From positions 27,724,566-27,788,565 of the forward strand of contig NC_041006.1 in assembly GCF_004193775.1 (NCBI RefSeq): DNA of 64,000 nucleotides, in the 5' to 3' direction. Of this stretch, positions 11,484 to 21,418 are shown in pieces; within the stretch, counting starts at the first letter, position 1; each line of letters starts with the position of its first letter. A model generated the notes under the pieces. The model saw nothing but the letters and a program-made list of their open reading frames with translations, was not told the DNA's origin and searched no databases. Origin of the DNA: Glycine soja. Taxonomy: Eukaryota > Streptophyta > Magnoliopsida > Fabales > Fabaceae. The position numbers and the translations under genes are program-made.

Positions 11484-13120
11484 ACACCTTCACAGGTGGC
11501 CAAAGATCAACTAACTATGAAAGATAAGAGGGATGAGGAAGAAAAATTAGAAAAACAAAAGAAAAAGAAGGATAGTAAGGCCTTGTCTTCAAAGGCCAAG
11601 GGGAAGGAAAAAGAGGGAAAGGATTCCTCCAAGAAGATTGTTAAGAAGGAAAATCATTTTGCAACAAAAGGTGATATTAAAAGAGCACTCCTTCTTAAAC
11701 AATCTTTCTACCTTCTCCTATCAAGGGAAACATCCCTTAGCACTGCCACAATTCCTACATTTGAGACCTTACCCCTAAAGGTCCAAGAACTCTTACATGA
11801 ATTTGGTGATATATTTCCCAAAGAGATACCCCTTGGGCTACCTCCTTTAAGGGGAATAGAACACCAAATAGATTTAGTCCCAGGAGTAAGCCTTCCTAAT
11901 AGGCCAGCCTATAGGACTAACCCTCAGGAGACTAAGGAGATAGAGTCTCAAGTTAAAGAATTTTTGGAGAAGGGTTGGGTCTAAGAGAGCCTAAGCCCAT
12001 GTGCTGTGCAAGTGTTGTTGGTGCCCAAAAAGGATGGTACGTGGAGAATGTGTACAGATTGCAGGGCCATCAACAACATCACTATAAAGTATAGGCACCC
12101 CATTCCTAGACTTGATGATTTGCTTGATGAGTTGCATGGTGCCAATATCTTTTCAAAATTGATCTTAAAAGTGGTTATCACCAAATCAGGATGGAAAAGG
12201 GTGATGAGTGGAAAACCGCTTTCAAGACCAAGTTTGGTTTATATGAATGGCTAGTGATGCCTTTTGGGCTCACTAATGCACCAAGCACCTTTATGAGGCT
12301 TATGCATCATGTCTTAAGGGATTTCATAGGTAGATTTGTAGTTGTTTATTTTGATGATATTTTAGTGTACAGTAGGAGCCTAGATGATCACTTAGGACAT
12401 CTCAGACAAGTTCTTTCAGTCCTTAGGAAAAACACCCTCTTGCAAATATAGAGAAGTGTACCTTTTGTGTAGATAATATAGTTTCCTTAGGGTTTGTAGT
12501 TGGTAGAAATGGGGTCCAAGTGGACCCTGAGAAAATCAAGGCTATCCAAGAATGGCCCACCCCAAAAAATGTGGGAGATATTAAGAGCTTCCATGGGTTA
12601 GCAAGCTTCTATAGAAGGTTCGTTCCTAATTTCTCTACAATTGCATCACCTCTCAATGAGCTGGTGAAGAAGAATGTGGCATTTACCTGGGGTGAAAAAC
12701 AAGAGCAAGCCTTTGCTTTTGTCAAAGAAAAGCTTACTAAGACACCTGTTCTAGCTCTTCCTGACTTTTCTAAAACTTTTGAGCTAGAATGCGATGCCTT
12801 TGGAGTGGGAGTTGGAGCTGTATTGTTACAAGGTGGGCACCCTATTTCTTATTTTAGTGAAAAACTTCATAGTGTCACCCTCAACTACCCCACCTATGAT
12901 AAAGAGCTTTATGCCTTAATAAGAGCCCTCCAAACTTGGAAACATTACCTTGTTTCCAAGGAATTTGTCATTCATAGTGATCATCAATCACTTTAGTACA
13001 TTAGAGGACAAAGCAAGTTAAACAAAAGGCATGCAAAATGGGTAGAGTACCAAGAGCAATTTTCATATGTTATCAAATACAAAAAGGGAAAAACAAATGT
13101 GGTAGCTGATGCCTTCTCTA
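11484..13120 (+). pseudogene. Element D reverse transcriptase and RNase H, broken
   Basis: Recognisable order: LPPLRGIEHQIDL linker, [36 protein letters not shown], and the catalytic YFDDI at about 12347-12361. Next come the connection segment with [16 protein letters not shown] and the RNase H with [25 protein letters not shown] and HSDHQSL. Lesions: TAA at 11982, a frameshift near 12170, TAG at 12449 plus a frameshift, and TAG at 12994. All domains are present, so the sequence decayed from a complete pol. Confidence 0.92.
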
Positions 13121-14356
13121 GGAGACACACATTGTTTTGCTCCCTAGGAGCTCAAATTTTAGGATTTGATAACATTAGGGACTTGTTTGCTTTAGATGAA
13201 CATTTCTCTCCCATTTACGAGAGTTGTGGGAAAAGGCCCAAGATGTATTCTATTTGGTTGAAGGGTATTTGTTCAAAGAGGAAAAGCTTTGCATACCCCG
13301 AGGATCCATTAGGAAATTACTTGTGAAAGAGAGCCACGAGGGTGGGCTCATGGGCCACTTTGGGATAGACAAGACTCTTGTCTTACTCAAAGAAAAGTTT
13401 TATTGGCCCCATATGAAGAAAGATAGGTTTAGCAAGATGGCACAATTTATACCCTGCCACAAGGTGGATGATGCTTCCCACATCTCAAAACTCTTTTTCA
13501 GGGAAGTTGTGAGACTCCATGGTTTGCCTAGGACCATTGTGTCAGATAGAGATGCTAAGTTCCTTAGCCACTTATGGAAAACCTTATGGGCTAAGCTAGG
13601 AACTAAACTTCTTTTCTCTACTACTTGTCATCCACAAACTGATTGTCAAACAGAGGTAGTGAATAGGTCTTTATCCATCTTTTTAAGGGGTTTTCTGAAA
13701 GGCAACCTTGGAATGAGTATCTTCCTTATGTAGAATTTGCCTACAACATGGGGGTTCATAGAACCACCAAGCAATCCCCTTTTGAGGTTGTCTATGGGTT
13801 CAATCCCCTAACACCATTAGACCTCATTCCCCTTCCACTAGACACTTCTTTTATACATAAAGAAGGGGAATCTAGGTCAGAGTTTGTAAAGAAGTTGCAT
13901 GAGAGGGTTAAGAACCAAACAAAGGTGTATTCAAATAAAGGCTATAGAGGAAGGAAAGAGCTAATTCTTAATGAGGGTGACTGGGTTATGCTCCATCTTA
14001 GGTAGGATAGATTCCCTACTAAAAGGAAATCCAAGCTTAGCCCTAGAGGGGATGGACCTTTCCAGGTTTTGGAGAGGATCAATAACAATGCCTATAGGTT
14101 GGACCTCCTAGAAGAGTATGGAGTCAACACCACTTTTAACATTTTTGATTTAATTCCTTTTGAAGGTGGAGCTGATATTGAGGAGGAGGAACTAACAGAT
14201 TTAAGGTCAAATCCTCTTCAAGGGGGAGGGAATGATGCAATCCTCCCTAGGAAGGGACCAGTCACTAGAGCCATGAGCAAGAGGCTCCAAGAGGATTGGG
14301 CTAGAGCTGCTGAAGAAGGCCCTAGGGTTCTCATGAACCTTAAGGTAGATTTCTGA
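13121..14356 (+). pseudogene. Element D integrase, internally deleted, ending inside the 3' LTR
   Basis: The N-terminal segment ([21 protein letters not shown], split here only by reading frame breaks) is joined near 13425 directly to [16 protein letters not shown]. The stretch normally between them, which holds the CC half of the zinc-binding motif and the first catalytic Asp, is missing in frame. The second Asp is in [11 protein letters not shown] frameshift near 13720 and TAG codons at 13731 and 14002 follow. A GPY/F-type segment (GDGPFQVLERINNNAY) lies near 14048-14095. The frame ends at TGA 14354-14356, which is 124 nt into the 3' LTR. Confidence 0.9.
14219..14232 (+). promoter_or_regulatory. 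Element D polypurine tract
   Basis: The purine run aagggggagggaa directly precedes the 3' LTR start at 14233 and lies within the pol reading frame. This is the expected plus-strand primer of reverse transcription. Confidence 0.8.
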
Positions 14357-15163
14357 GCCCATGGGCCAAGGTTGGGTCCAATTATCTTTGTACATATTAG
14401 ATTAGGATGTCATTATACTTGGTCCTTGTATTTAGGGCTCCATAATGTAGGTAGGATACCCTAGAAATATAGGATTTTTCAACCCTTGTATTTTATGGCA
14501 CCTAGACTAGTTTTTGTATTATGGGTAGTTTTGTAATTTCACATTCACTAAGTGAATATTTGATGTGTGTGTTGAGAAATAAATTTAATTGAATTGGTAG
14601 AAGCCCAATCCAATTAAATTTTAGAGGGGGAGGTGAGCATTTGCTTACTACACCCCATTGCCACATCATATAGTCATACTTTGTGCATGTCCTTCATGCT
14701 TTACATGCCTCATGACACCTAAGCACAATTAGTGGCGAATCTTGGAATTGATCTTGGATTAGTGGGCTGAACCATAACTGCAATTCACTAATTATAATTA
14801 GTGAAGTTTTGGCTCCAAAATTTGGCTCCATAAATTCAAGTGAAATTTGAATTTCCCTCCAATTTTGTGTGACACTTGGGCTATAAATAGAGGTCATGTG
14901 TGTGCATTTTTTTAACTTTGATCATTTGAAAATTAAACTTCAGATTTCAGAGCTCTTTTAGAGCACAAAAATTTTGTGCTCTTCTCTTCCTCTCCCTTCA
15001 TTCATCTCTTTCTTCCTCCAAGCTCTTATCCATGGCCTCCTATGGTTGTGAGCTTCTTCTAGACTCATCTTCTCCTTGAAGTGGCATCTTCTTTCTCTTT
15101 TCCTTCTCCATTCCGCTGTCATTCATCTTCCTAGGCCTACAAGCTCCAATGGAGCTTACATCA
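14233..15163 (+). repeat. Element D 3' LTR
   Basis: It matches 7041-8027, with the TATA box at 14882-14889, and ends CTTACATCA followed by the target duplication ttata. Its first 124 nt are also the 3' end of the pol ORF. It is shorter than the 5' copy through small deletions. Confidence 0.92.
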
Positions 15164-15168
15164 TTATA

Positions 15169-16297
15169 TAAAGAAGGAACAAGAACAAAATAGATTTAAT
15201 ATGTTTCAAGAATCTGCAATGAATAAAATCAAAGAAAAGAAATTTCACACACTAACAGAATCGTAATTTATATATAATTAAATTAATAACAAGTAATGAC
15301 TAATCCAATTTAGTCAATGACCAATCAATACATCTATAAATACAACTACTAATTCTAATCTTGGAGCCTACACTAATACAAAGATAGTGTAAATTAAAAG
15401 TCTGAATTAAATTGGTAAAAACAAAATTTTTCATTAAAAGATGGGTGTAAGAGTTTTTACTCGCTTAAATTGACGGTTACACAACCATCTTTATTTTTAA
15501 AAAACAAGAAACAATATTCCTAATAAAGAAAAAAGTCGCTTAGCATCAATAAGATCCCACAATTGAATCCAATATATAAAAATGCAAATACAAGGTGATT
15601 ATTAACTTGGGCCTGAGACCCACAACAACTAAATTAACCTATAACTCAAACCCCACAATATTAATCCATTATGTACCCAAACTACCTTTGAGTCCATCGG
15701 TAAGCAAAAAAAAAAACAAACAAGGATCATTCACAGCTTAATTTAAACTTAGATTGAGAAGTTCACATGAATTATCAAGTTGGGCTTAAAACCCCACGAG
15801 TACAAAAAAAAAACCAAACCCAATGAACACATTTTCCACCCACGAAGACAATACAAAGGTACTACACATTGATACCAATCATCCCCAAGCTTAGTATTCC
15901 CGAACTATGGATATGATATGACAGAGATACAAAATTTGTGATTAAGATTAAAGAATCATAAGATTCAGCTTCTTCAACTAGCTTAGCTTAAAACCTTTTT
16001 GGACCATGTTTCGTGTTAGGAATAGAGAGCACACTTTCAGTACGAATATGAGTCAGTTAATACACCAAACATCGCACATTTTCAAGAACAAAGAGCACAT
16101 TTTAGACATGAAGCAAAAGCATTTCTCAATGAACACATTTTCAGGTACTAACCTGGGGAGGAAGTCACGAGGGAATTGGACATGAAACCAAAGAAGGCTT
16201 CAAGTCGCAAGGTAGAGATAATACAAAACAATGACGAGGTCGCAGCAAAACATGGGTGAGGCAGTGACGGTGTTACAGTAGAACGCGGGAGCACCTT
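15169..16297. other. CACTA 5' region, non-coding
   Basis: AT-rich sequence on the far side of element D that continues the CACTA element. No ORF resembles a known family. The sequence before the solo LTR (ending acctt at 16293-16297) joins that after it (17857 onward), including a GC-rich CGCGAGTGATGG part. By position it is the promoter and leader side of the minus-strand transposase gene. Confidence 0.5.
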
Positions 16298-16421
16298 TGT
16301 AATGACCCGCCTCGTCGTTACGATATCACCACTCTAATAACTGAAAAATTAAATTCTTTTTCTTTCTTTTATGAAAACTCCATTATTTTTACTTATGAAA
16401 ATCATAGTAAATTTGAATTTC

Positions 16422-16516
<95 letters not shown>

Positions 16517-17851
16517 CCCCAAACACGCACCAATGTTTGACCTAATACATGAATATTATGTCATTCATCCACAATAGATATATCGCATCCCATTCGTTAA
16601 AAACATAGTTTTTCTTGAAAGAAAATCAGCATGCAATAGGGACATGCAGATATTCTCAGAGCTAGGTTCCCTGACCCTAACTATGGTGTCAAAATAGTAA
16701 ATTTTATAATAACTCCCCTCACCTATCGTGAGCTCTCCGTCAGTTTCTCTTTGCATCACTTAGAGGTCTCTCTCTCGTTCACGCTTGTCAGTCCAACGCA
16801 AGTCTCTATTACACCAAAACAAAAGGAATTTAGCATAGGCTTCAAAAACAAGATCAAAGGAAACATTCGGGGTCAAATACCACTGTCAAAACATAAGGGA
16901 TAGAGGGGTATTTCGGGTTCTACAGAAAAGAAACATCTTTTTGAAATTCCGATCACGCCAATGTGACCGGGGTTTAGTGAATGCCGCAAAAATAACCTCA
17001 AGGTCATAAAAAGATAACTTTTACAATGTCTCATTCTCTAGGATTTTTCAAAGGAAGTGTAAAAACACCCTATAACAGTACCCAACACATAAGAGACACT
17101 AAGAGGAACTCAAACTAGCTAGGAGAAGGCTTAGAAGTCAAGGTTACCTTAGAGAAACTTTGAAATGGAGGATTGAGGGATTTTCTCCACCGAATTCTGA
17201 GGATTCTGCTCTGATTAAAGTGTTCCTCTTGGTGTGGGGGTCCAACGGCAAGCAACAGCGGCTCATAGCGGCCACTGGTGGTCTTGGGTGGTGGAAAATA
17301 AGGTTTTAGGGTTTGGGAGACGTTTTTGGGGGAAGAGGTGAGTGAAATTGTGTTTTTCACGCTAAGGACGTATTTATAACCTGCAACATTTGCTTAGCGG
17401 GCCTTCTGGGCGCTCAGTGCACTTCCTCTCGGTTGGAAATGGGCTTAGTGCAGCTTTGGGCCGCTCAGCACAATTCCCCTCGGTTGGAATTGCGCTTAGC
17501 GTGCCTTTCTCGCTTAGCGGGAGACTAAAAGTTATTATTTTCAAGATCCCAACGGTCAGACAGTAGGAACATATCTTAGGGATATCCAGACAAAATTTGA
17601 AGATGATGCAACAGTTAACGAATCTGGTGTCGCGATTTCATTGAACTAGGTTTTGGTAAAATCTAAAATCTCATACTTTCAACTTAGCTCAACAAAACTC
17701 CACATAATTCAACATCCATATCAAGAAATTCACACATGACTAGTTCAAGGCATACTTCAACTCATTCAAGTCTATCATGTAGTCAAATAACACAACAAAA
17801 TAATCAAACATCAAATATAATTACTAATAATATATATATCAGGGTGTTACA
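16298..17851 (-). mobile_element. Solo LTR, minus orientation, TSD acctt
   Basis: On the minus strand it runs from TGTAACACCCTG to GGGTCATTACA, 1554 bp. Both flanks (16293-16297 and 17852-17856) are acctt. A minus-strand TATA-like gttataaata lies at 17371-17380. A (TA)n run (16426-16513) and imperfect ~60-bp repeats with cgcttagcg and ctcggttgga (about 17390-17525) lie inside. No internal retrotransposon sequence or primer site adjoins it. It does not match the LTRs of elements A-F; its superfamily is undecided. Confidence 0.88.
16426..16513. repeat. (TA)n microsatellite, about 44 units
   Basis: An uninterrupted TA run inside the solo LTR. Length may vary between individuals or be an assembly estimate. 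Confidence 0.97.
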
Positions 17852-17856
17852 ACCTT

Positions 17857-18283
17857 CGCGAGTGATGGTGGTGAGACTGAGCACGAGGACCTTCGCGAAG
17901 GAGAGGACTGTCACGAGGGTGAGAGTGAGAGCTCTGGTGAAGGGTGAGAGTGAGAGCGAGACTGAAGCGCCATGGACAGAGAGAGTGAGAGTGAGAAGCA
18001 CGAAAGAAAATTATAAATAGGATAGCACAACGTTGGTTTTTTCCAAAAATCAATGTTAACGCGTTTTGTTAACAACAATTTTTCAAAAAAAATGATGTTA
18101 ACAAAAGTTCATTAACATTGATTTCTAAAAAACTGATGTTAACGAACTCACATCGGTTTTTGAAAAAACCGATGTCAACGAATTCATGTTATTTATGATT
18201 ATGCCATCGTGTTTTCATTAACATCGATTGTATCGAAAAATGATGTTAGCCTAGCGATTTTAAAAGTATATTTTCTAGTAGTG
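17857..18283 (-). repeat. CACTA right end: subterminal repeats and terminus
   Basis: About 17870-18010 is a GAGAGTGAGAG-rich segment. From 18025 to 18245 there are repeated copies of a degenerate AACATCGGTTTTT / AAAAACCGATGTT motif in both orientations; 18150-18174 is a near-perfect hairpin (CATCGGTTTTT against AAAAACCGATG). The end is CACTACTAGAAAA on the minus strand at 18283. In this family such repeats bind the element's own transposition protein. 18284-18286 (gga) would be the 3-bp target duplication, but the left partner is missing. Confidence 0.82.
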
Positions 18284-18453
18284 GGAGTAGACAATGGCCA
18301 TGAAATACCTTTCCGACATTTTTGTTAGAAGCAGCGAGTGACAACATCGTGCACATGGGAAACCTAGATCTATTTTTTGAAGATATCATAATACCGACCA
18401 TTGTTTCTTCTTTGTGACACCCCTATTTATCCTTCATAGGCGAATGTTGATGG
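18284..18453. other. Flanking sequence between CACTA and element B
   Basis: Short stretch of sequence older than element B, ending with its target duplication gatgg (18449-18453). It continues at 34587 on the other side. A 32-codon open run (about 18325-18417) resembles nothing I can name. Confidence 0.5.
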
Positions 18454-18775
18454 TGTTGGATCGAGTGGCCTCAGAATAATTAAGAAGGGAGGGTTGAATT
18501 AATTATTCCTAAAACTTTACCAATTAAAAATTACTCTTTTAAGGCTTTTACTTTTGTTGTTAAGAGAATATGGAGTAGAAGAGAAACTTAACAGAAAGTA
18601 AAAGCGAAAATTAAATGCACAACGGAAAGTAAAAGAGTAGGGAAGAAGGAAACAAACACACAAGAGTTTTTATACTGGTTCGGCAACAACCCGTGCCTAC
18701 CTCCAGTCCTCAAGCGACCTGGGGTCCTTGAGATTTCTTTCAACCTTGTAAAAATCCTTTTACAAGCAAAGATCC

Positions 18776-18930
18776 ACAAGGGATGTACCCTCCCTTGTTC
18801 TCTTTGAAACCCTAGTGGATGTACCCTCCACTAGAACTAATCCACAAGAGATGTACCCTCTCTTGTTCTCAGTCAAACCCAAGTAGATGTACCCTCTACT
18901 TGTACCACAAAGGATGTACCCTCCAATGTG
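18776..18930 (-). repeat. Five-hairpin ladder with constant loop in the element B LTR
   Basis: Five modules share the 9-nt loop ATGTACCCT (AGGGTACAT in the transcript), flanked by arms complementary within each module but different between modules: ACAAGGG/CCCTTGT (18776-18798), CTAGTGG/CCACTAG (18812-18834), ACAAGAG/CTCTTGT (18844-18866), CAAGTAG/CTACTTG (18880-18902) and a weaker CACAAAGG/CCAATGTG (18906-18930). The block lies downstream of the TATA box, so it should be transcribed. Equivalent blocks occur in all other copies of this LTR long enough to contain it. Confidence 0.93.
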
Positions 18931-18935
18931 TTAAG

Positions 18936-19200
18936 ACAAAGATCTCAGGCTGTTAAACCTTTGATACTTTGTGAATGGGGATACAAAAGAATTCTCAGGC
19001 GGTTAAACCTTTGAACGCTTTTGTATTAGGGAATGGGAAGAATCAAAAGAATTCTCAGACTGTGTCATTTTGAATTCTTTGACAAGGGAGAAGGGAGACA
19101 CAAAAGAATTCAGGCGGTTAGTCCTTTTTTCTTTAGGAAAAGGGAGAAGAGAGACACAAAAAGAATTCAGGCGATTAATCCTTGGCGAATGGCAAAGGGA
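18936..19200 (-). repeat. Second hairpin array (CAGGCGGTTAGTCC loop) in the element B LTR
   Basis: Four to five imperfect ~57-60-bp units share a core of the type tcaggcggttaaaccttt, flanked by complementary arms: ACAAAG (18936-18941) with CTTTGT (18967-18972), ATACAAAAG (18981-18989) with CTTTTGTAT (19018-19026), then units with CAAAAGAATTC against GAATTCTTTG. The spurious 63-110-codon ORFs here come from the array period. Confidence 0.82.
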
Positions 19201-20150
19201 GAAGAGAATGAAAAGGATGAATAGCACAGGTTTTCAAGGTTTAGAAAACCAAAAAACTTCAGAAAGCTTTTGGTACAAAGAAGAAGAAGAAGTTCAAAGA
19301 GATTCAAGGCTTGTAAAGGATTGTATGAATAATTGTTCAAGATTGTTGTTGGAAAGATTGATTCGGAATGCAAAACAAAGCCTTGCTTTTATAAACTCTT
19401 GATGTCTGGTCAAGAAGGCCATTCAGAAGAGTTATAACTTTTTAGAAAAACTTAAAACCCATTTGAAAAAGTCAAAACCTTTTTGAAGAGTTACATCTTT
19501 AGATTTTTCAAAAACAAACACTGGTAATCGATTACCAAATATGTGTAATCGATTACACAAAGCTTTTGAGTGAAACAATGTGACTCTTCACTTTTAAATT
19601 TGAATTTCAACGTTCAAGGACACTGGTAATCGATTACCAAAACATTGTAATCGATTACAGCCTTTTGAAAATATTTGGAACGTTGTAAATTCAGTTTGAA
19701 AACTTTTTCAAACTCATTTTCCTACTGGTAATCGATTACAACAATATGGTAATCGATTACCAGAGAGTAAAAACTCTTTGGTAAAGGTTTTGTCAAAAAC
19801 TCATGTGCTGTTCAAAGTTTTGAAAAACTTTTTAATACTTATCTTGATTGAGTCCTTTCTTTATTCTTGAATCTTGAGTCTTGAATCTTGATCTTGATTC
19901 TTGAGATCTTGCATCTTGAATCTTGATTCTTGATTGTAGGCTTTCTTCTTGAGTCTTGAATTCTTCTTGATTCTTGAACTCTTGACTTGTTCTTGATTCA
20001 CTTGAGATGTTCTTTGATTCACTTGAGTTTTTCTTTGATCTTTTGAGCTTTTTGTTCATCACCTTTGTCATCATCTTTTGTTGTCATCATTGTTATCATC
20101 AAAACACCTTTGAATCATTGTTGATTCATCATGAAGCTTTGCTTCCACAA

Positions 20151-20324
20151 TCTCCCCCTTTTTTATGATGACAACTTCAGAAATCAAGAAACACACACAC
20201 ACTTTTTCCTAGTCGATCACTCTTATAAATGCTCCCCCTTTGTTTTTGAATTTATGCTTATCTTAAAATTAAATTATTTACTCATGTGAGTTCTTGATTT
20301 ATCCCTATTTCTCTCCCCCTTTGG
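20151..20324 (-). promoter_or_regulatory. Element B polypurine tracts (three)
   Basis: On the minus strand: AAAAAAGGGGGAGA directly before the 3' LTR (20164-20151), CAAAGGGGGAGC (20242-20231) and CCAAAGGGGGAGAG (20324-20311). Several PPTs upstream of the 3' LTR are described for Sireviruses, which supports this lineage for B. Confidence 0.85.
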
Positions 20325-20599
20325 CATCAACAAAAAGCCAAAGTGTGTATTTAAACTTAAAGTATGCAAATATATCTTAAACATTCATACAGCATTCATA
20401 AAAAATATTAACCACAACATGAAGTAAAAACCATGAAGTAACAATCATAAATAGATTAACTTATAAAATCCACATAGTCAAATAAGATACTTGTTCAACC
20501 AAACCATGCAAATAAGGAAATAATAAATTGTTCAAATACCATAGTAATATAGCCAAAATACAAGGCTGAAAATCAAAGTAGTAATATTAAAATATAAGT
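20325..20599. other. Element B 3' non-coding part
   Basis: AT-rich sequence between the stop of the second ORF and the PPT region. Nothing further recognised. Confidence 0.6.
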
Positions 20600-21413
20600 C
20601 TAAGATGATGGTGGCGGCGGTGGTGGAAGATCAAAGCTTGACCGGATGTAAGATACATCTTCTTCGACCTTAGTCATTCTTGACTCCATTTCATTGAAGC
20701 GCATATCCACTTGCAGTTCCAAAGTATCAAACCTCTCACCAACAAAGGTTTGAAGACCATCAAACCTTTCCAAAATCTTCGAAAGAAGAGATGAATCTTC
20801 TCCCTCATGACCTTCTTCACCAATATTTCTAGCACCCTTCTTTACCCATGATCCATCATGCTCCTTAATATAACCAAAGGATGCTATGACTGAAGCGCCT
20901 ATAAGGAATGATCTCTTGATTGGAACATAAGGTTCAGAATCAAGAGGGATGTTGAAATGTTGAAGGAAGAGGGTAACAAGGTGAGGATAAGGCAACGGGG
21001 CATTCAATCGCAACGCCTTATGCATGCGATATCTAACAAGATGTGCCCAATCAATTTGTAAACCTTTATGAAAGGCCCACATGACAATGAGATCTTCTTC
21101 AAAAACCTGGGCAAGGTTTGAAGATCTAGGAAGCAAAATGCGAACTATAAGGTAATGGAGGATGCGGCTTTCAAAAGCCAATGAACCAGCAAGAAGTCTT
21201 CCAGTCATATCCGCTTGGTTGGTGCAAACCAATCGGCGGGCATCATGCACAGAGAAATCGAATTTCCATTCATCAATCAGTGCACCCTCAAAAGTCATAC
21301 CTTCACTAGGCAATTTGGTTAAGTCAAAAAACAGGGATTGGTCAATGACCATCTTAATCCCATAGATTTCAGACATTAGAACACCTTCATGAATTTCTAA
21401 ATTAGAATAGAAG
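20600..21413 (-). CDS. Element B second ORF (envelope-like / putative plant transposon protein), C-terminal part
   Basis: This part follows 30708-31000 directly in frame once element A and one copy of gcttt are left out. Together they give an open frame of 368 codons plus stop, so the ORF was intact when A landed. It contains DMTGRLLAGSLAFESRI, WAHLVRYRMHKALRLNAPLP and, near the end, a heptad-like segment (FDGLQTFVGERFDTLELQV) before a run of prolines. It is clearly homologous to 60065-62703 of element C. It resembles the putative plant transposon protein family (PF20167 by recognition). Function unknown; capsid, envelope or accessory roles are all open. As it stands the ORF is split and non-functional. 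Confidence 0.85.
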
Positions 21414-21418
21414 GCTTT

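Larger units (their letters stand above)
7041..15163 (+). mobile_element. Element D: Ty3-type LTR retrotransposon, complete ends, decayed coding region
   Basis: LTRs lie at 7041-8027 and 14233-15163. The flanks 7036-7040 and 15164-15168 are both ttata. Internal order is PBS-like site, 1.8-kb leader, gag, protease, RT, RNase H, integrase with a GPY/F-type end, PPT. This is the Ty3 order (integrase last). The LTRs differ by several indels (987 versus 931 bp), and coding stops and frameshifts are frequent, so the insertion is fairly old. No chromodomain was seen. It is inserted in the CACTA element. Confidence 0.93.
790..18283 (-). mobile_element. CACTA (En/Spm) DNA transposon, left-truncated, with three nested insertions
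   Basis: The right terminus reads CACTACTAGAAAA on the minus strand and ends at 18283, after subterminal repeats of ACATCGG type (about 18025-18245). Transposase-derived sequence lies on the minus strand from 6314 down to 790. Three insertions with perfect 5-bp target duplications interrupt it: 1030-1935, 7041-15163 and 16298-17851. Without them about 6.9 kb of CACTA sequence remains. The other terminus is lost at the LTR boundary at 789/790 or lies left of the window. Every coding segment is broken, so the element is dead. Confidence 0.85.
18454..20149 (-). repeat. Element B 3' LTR
   Basis: 1696 bp, TG...CA ends (tgttggatcg on the plus strand at 18454, gcttccaca ending at 20149). In transcript direction: repeats of TTCTTGAATC type (about 20050-19855), three GTAATCGATTAC pairs (19760-19524), a TATA box (minus strand, 19395-19387), then a leader with two hairpin ladders (19200-18776). 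Next come the conserved GGACTGG...GAACCAGTATAAA block (near 18675) and a G/C homopolymer before the end. The right copy is 1717 bp and differs by a few substitutions and small indels. Confidence 0.93.

Noticed and set aside
16371..16577. 68-codon ORF with an isoleucine-tyrosine repeat
   Set aside because: Translation of the (TA)n microsatellite.
17736..18053. Overlapping ORFs on both strands with arginine/valine or leucine/threonine repeats
   Set aside because: By-products of the GAGAGTGAGAG-rich CACTA end region.
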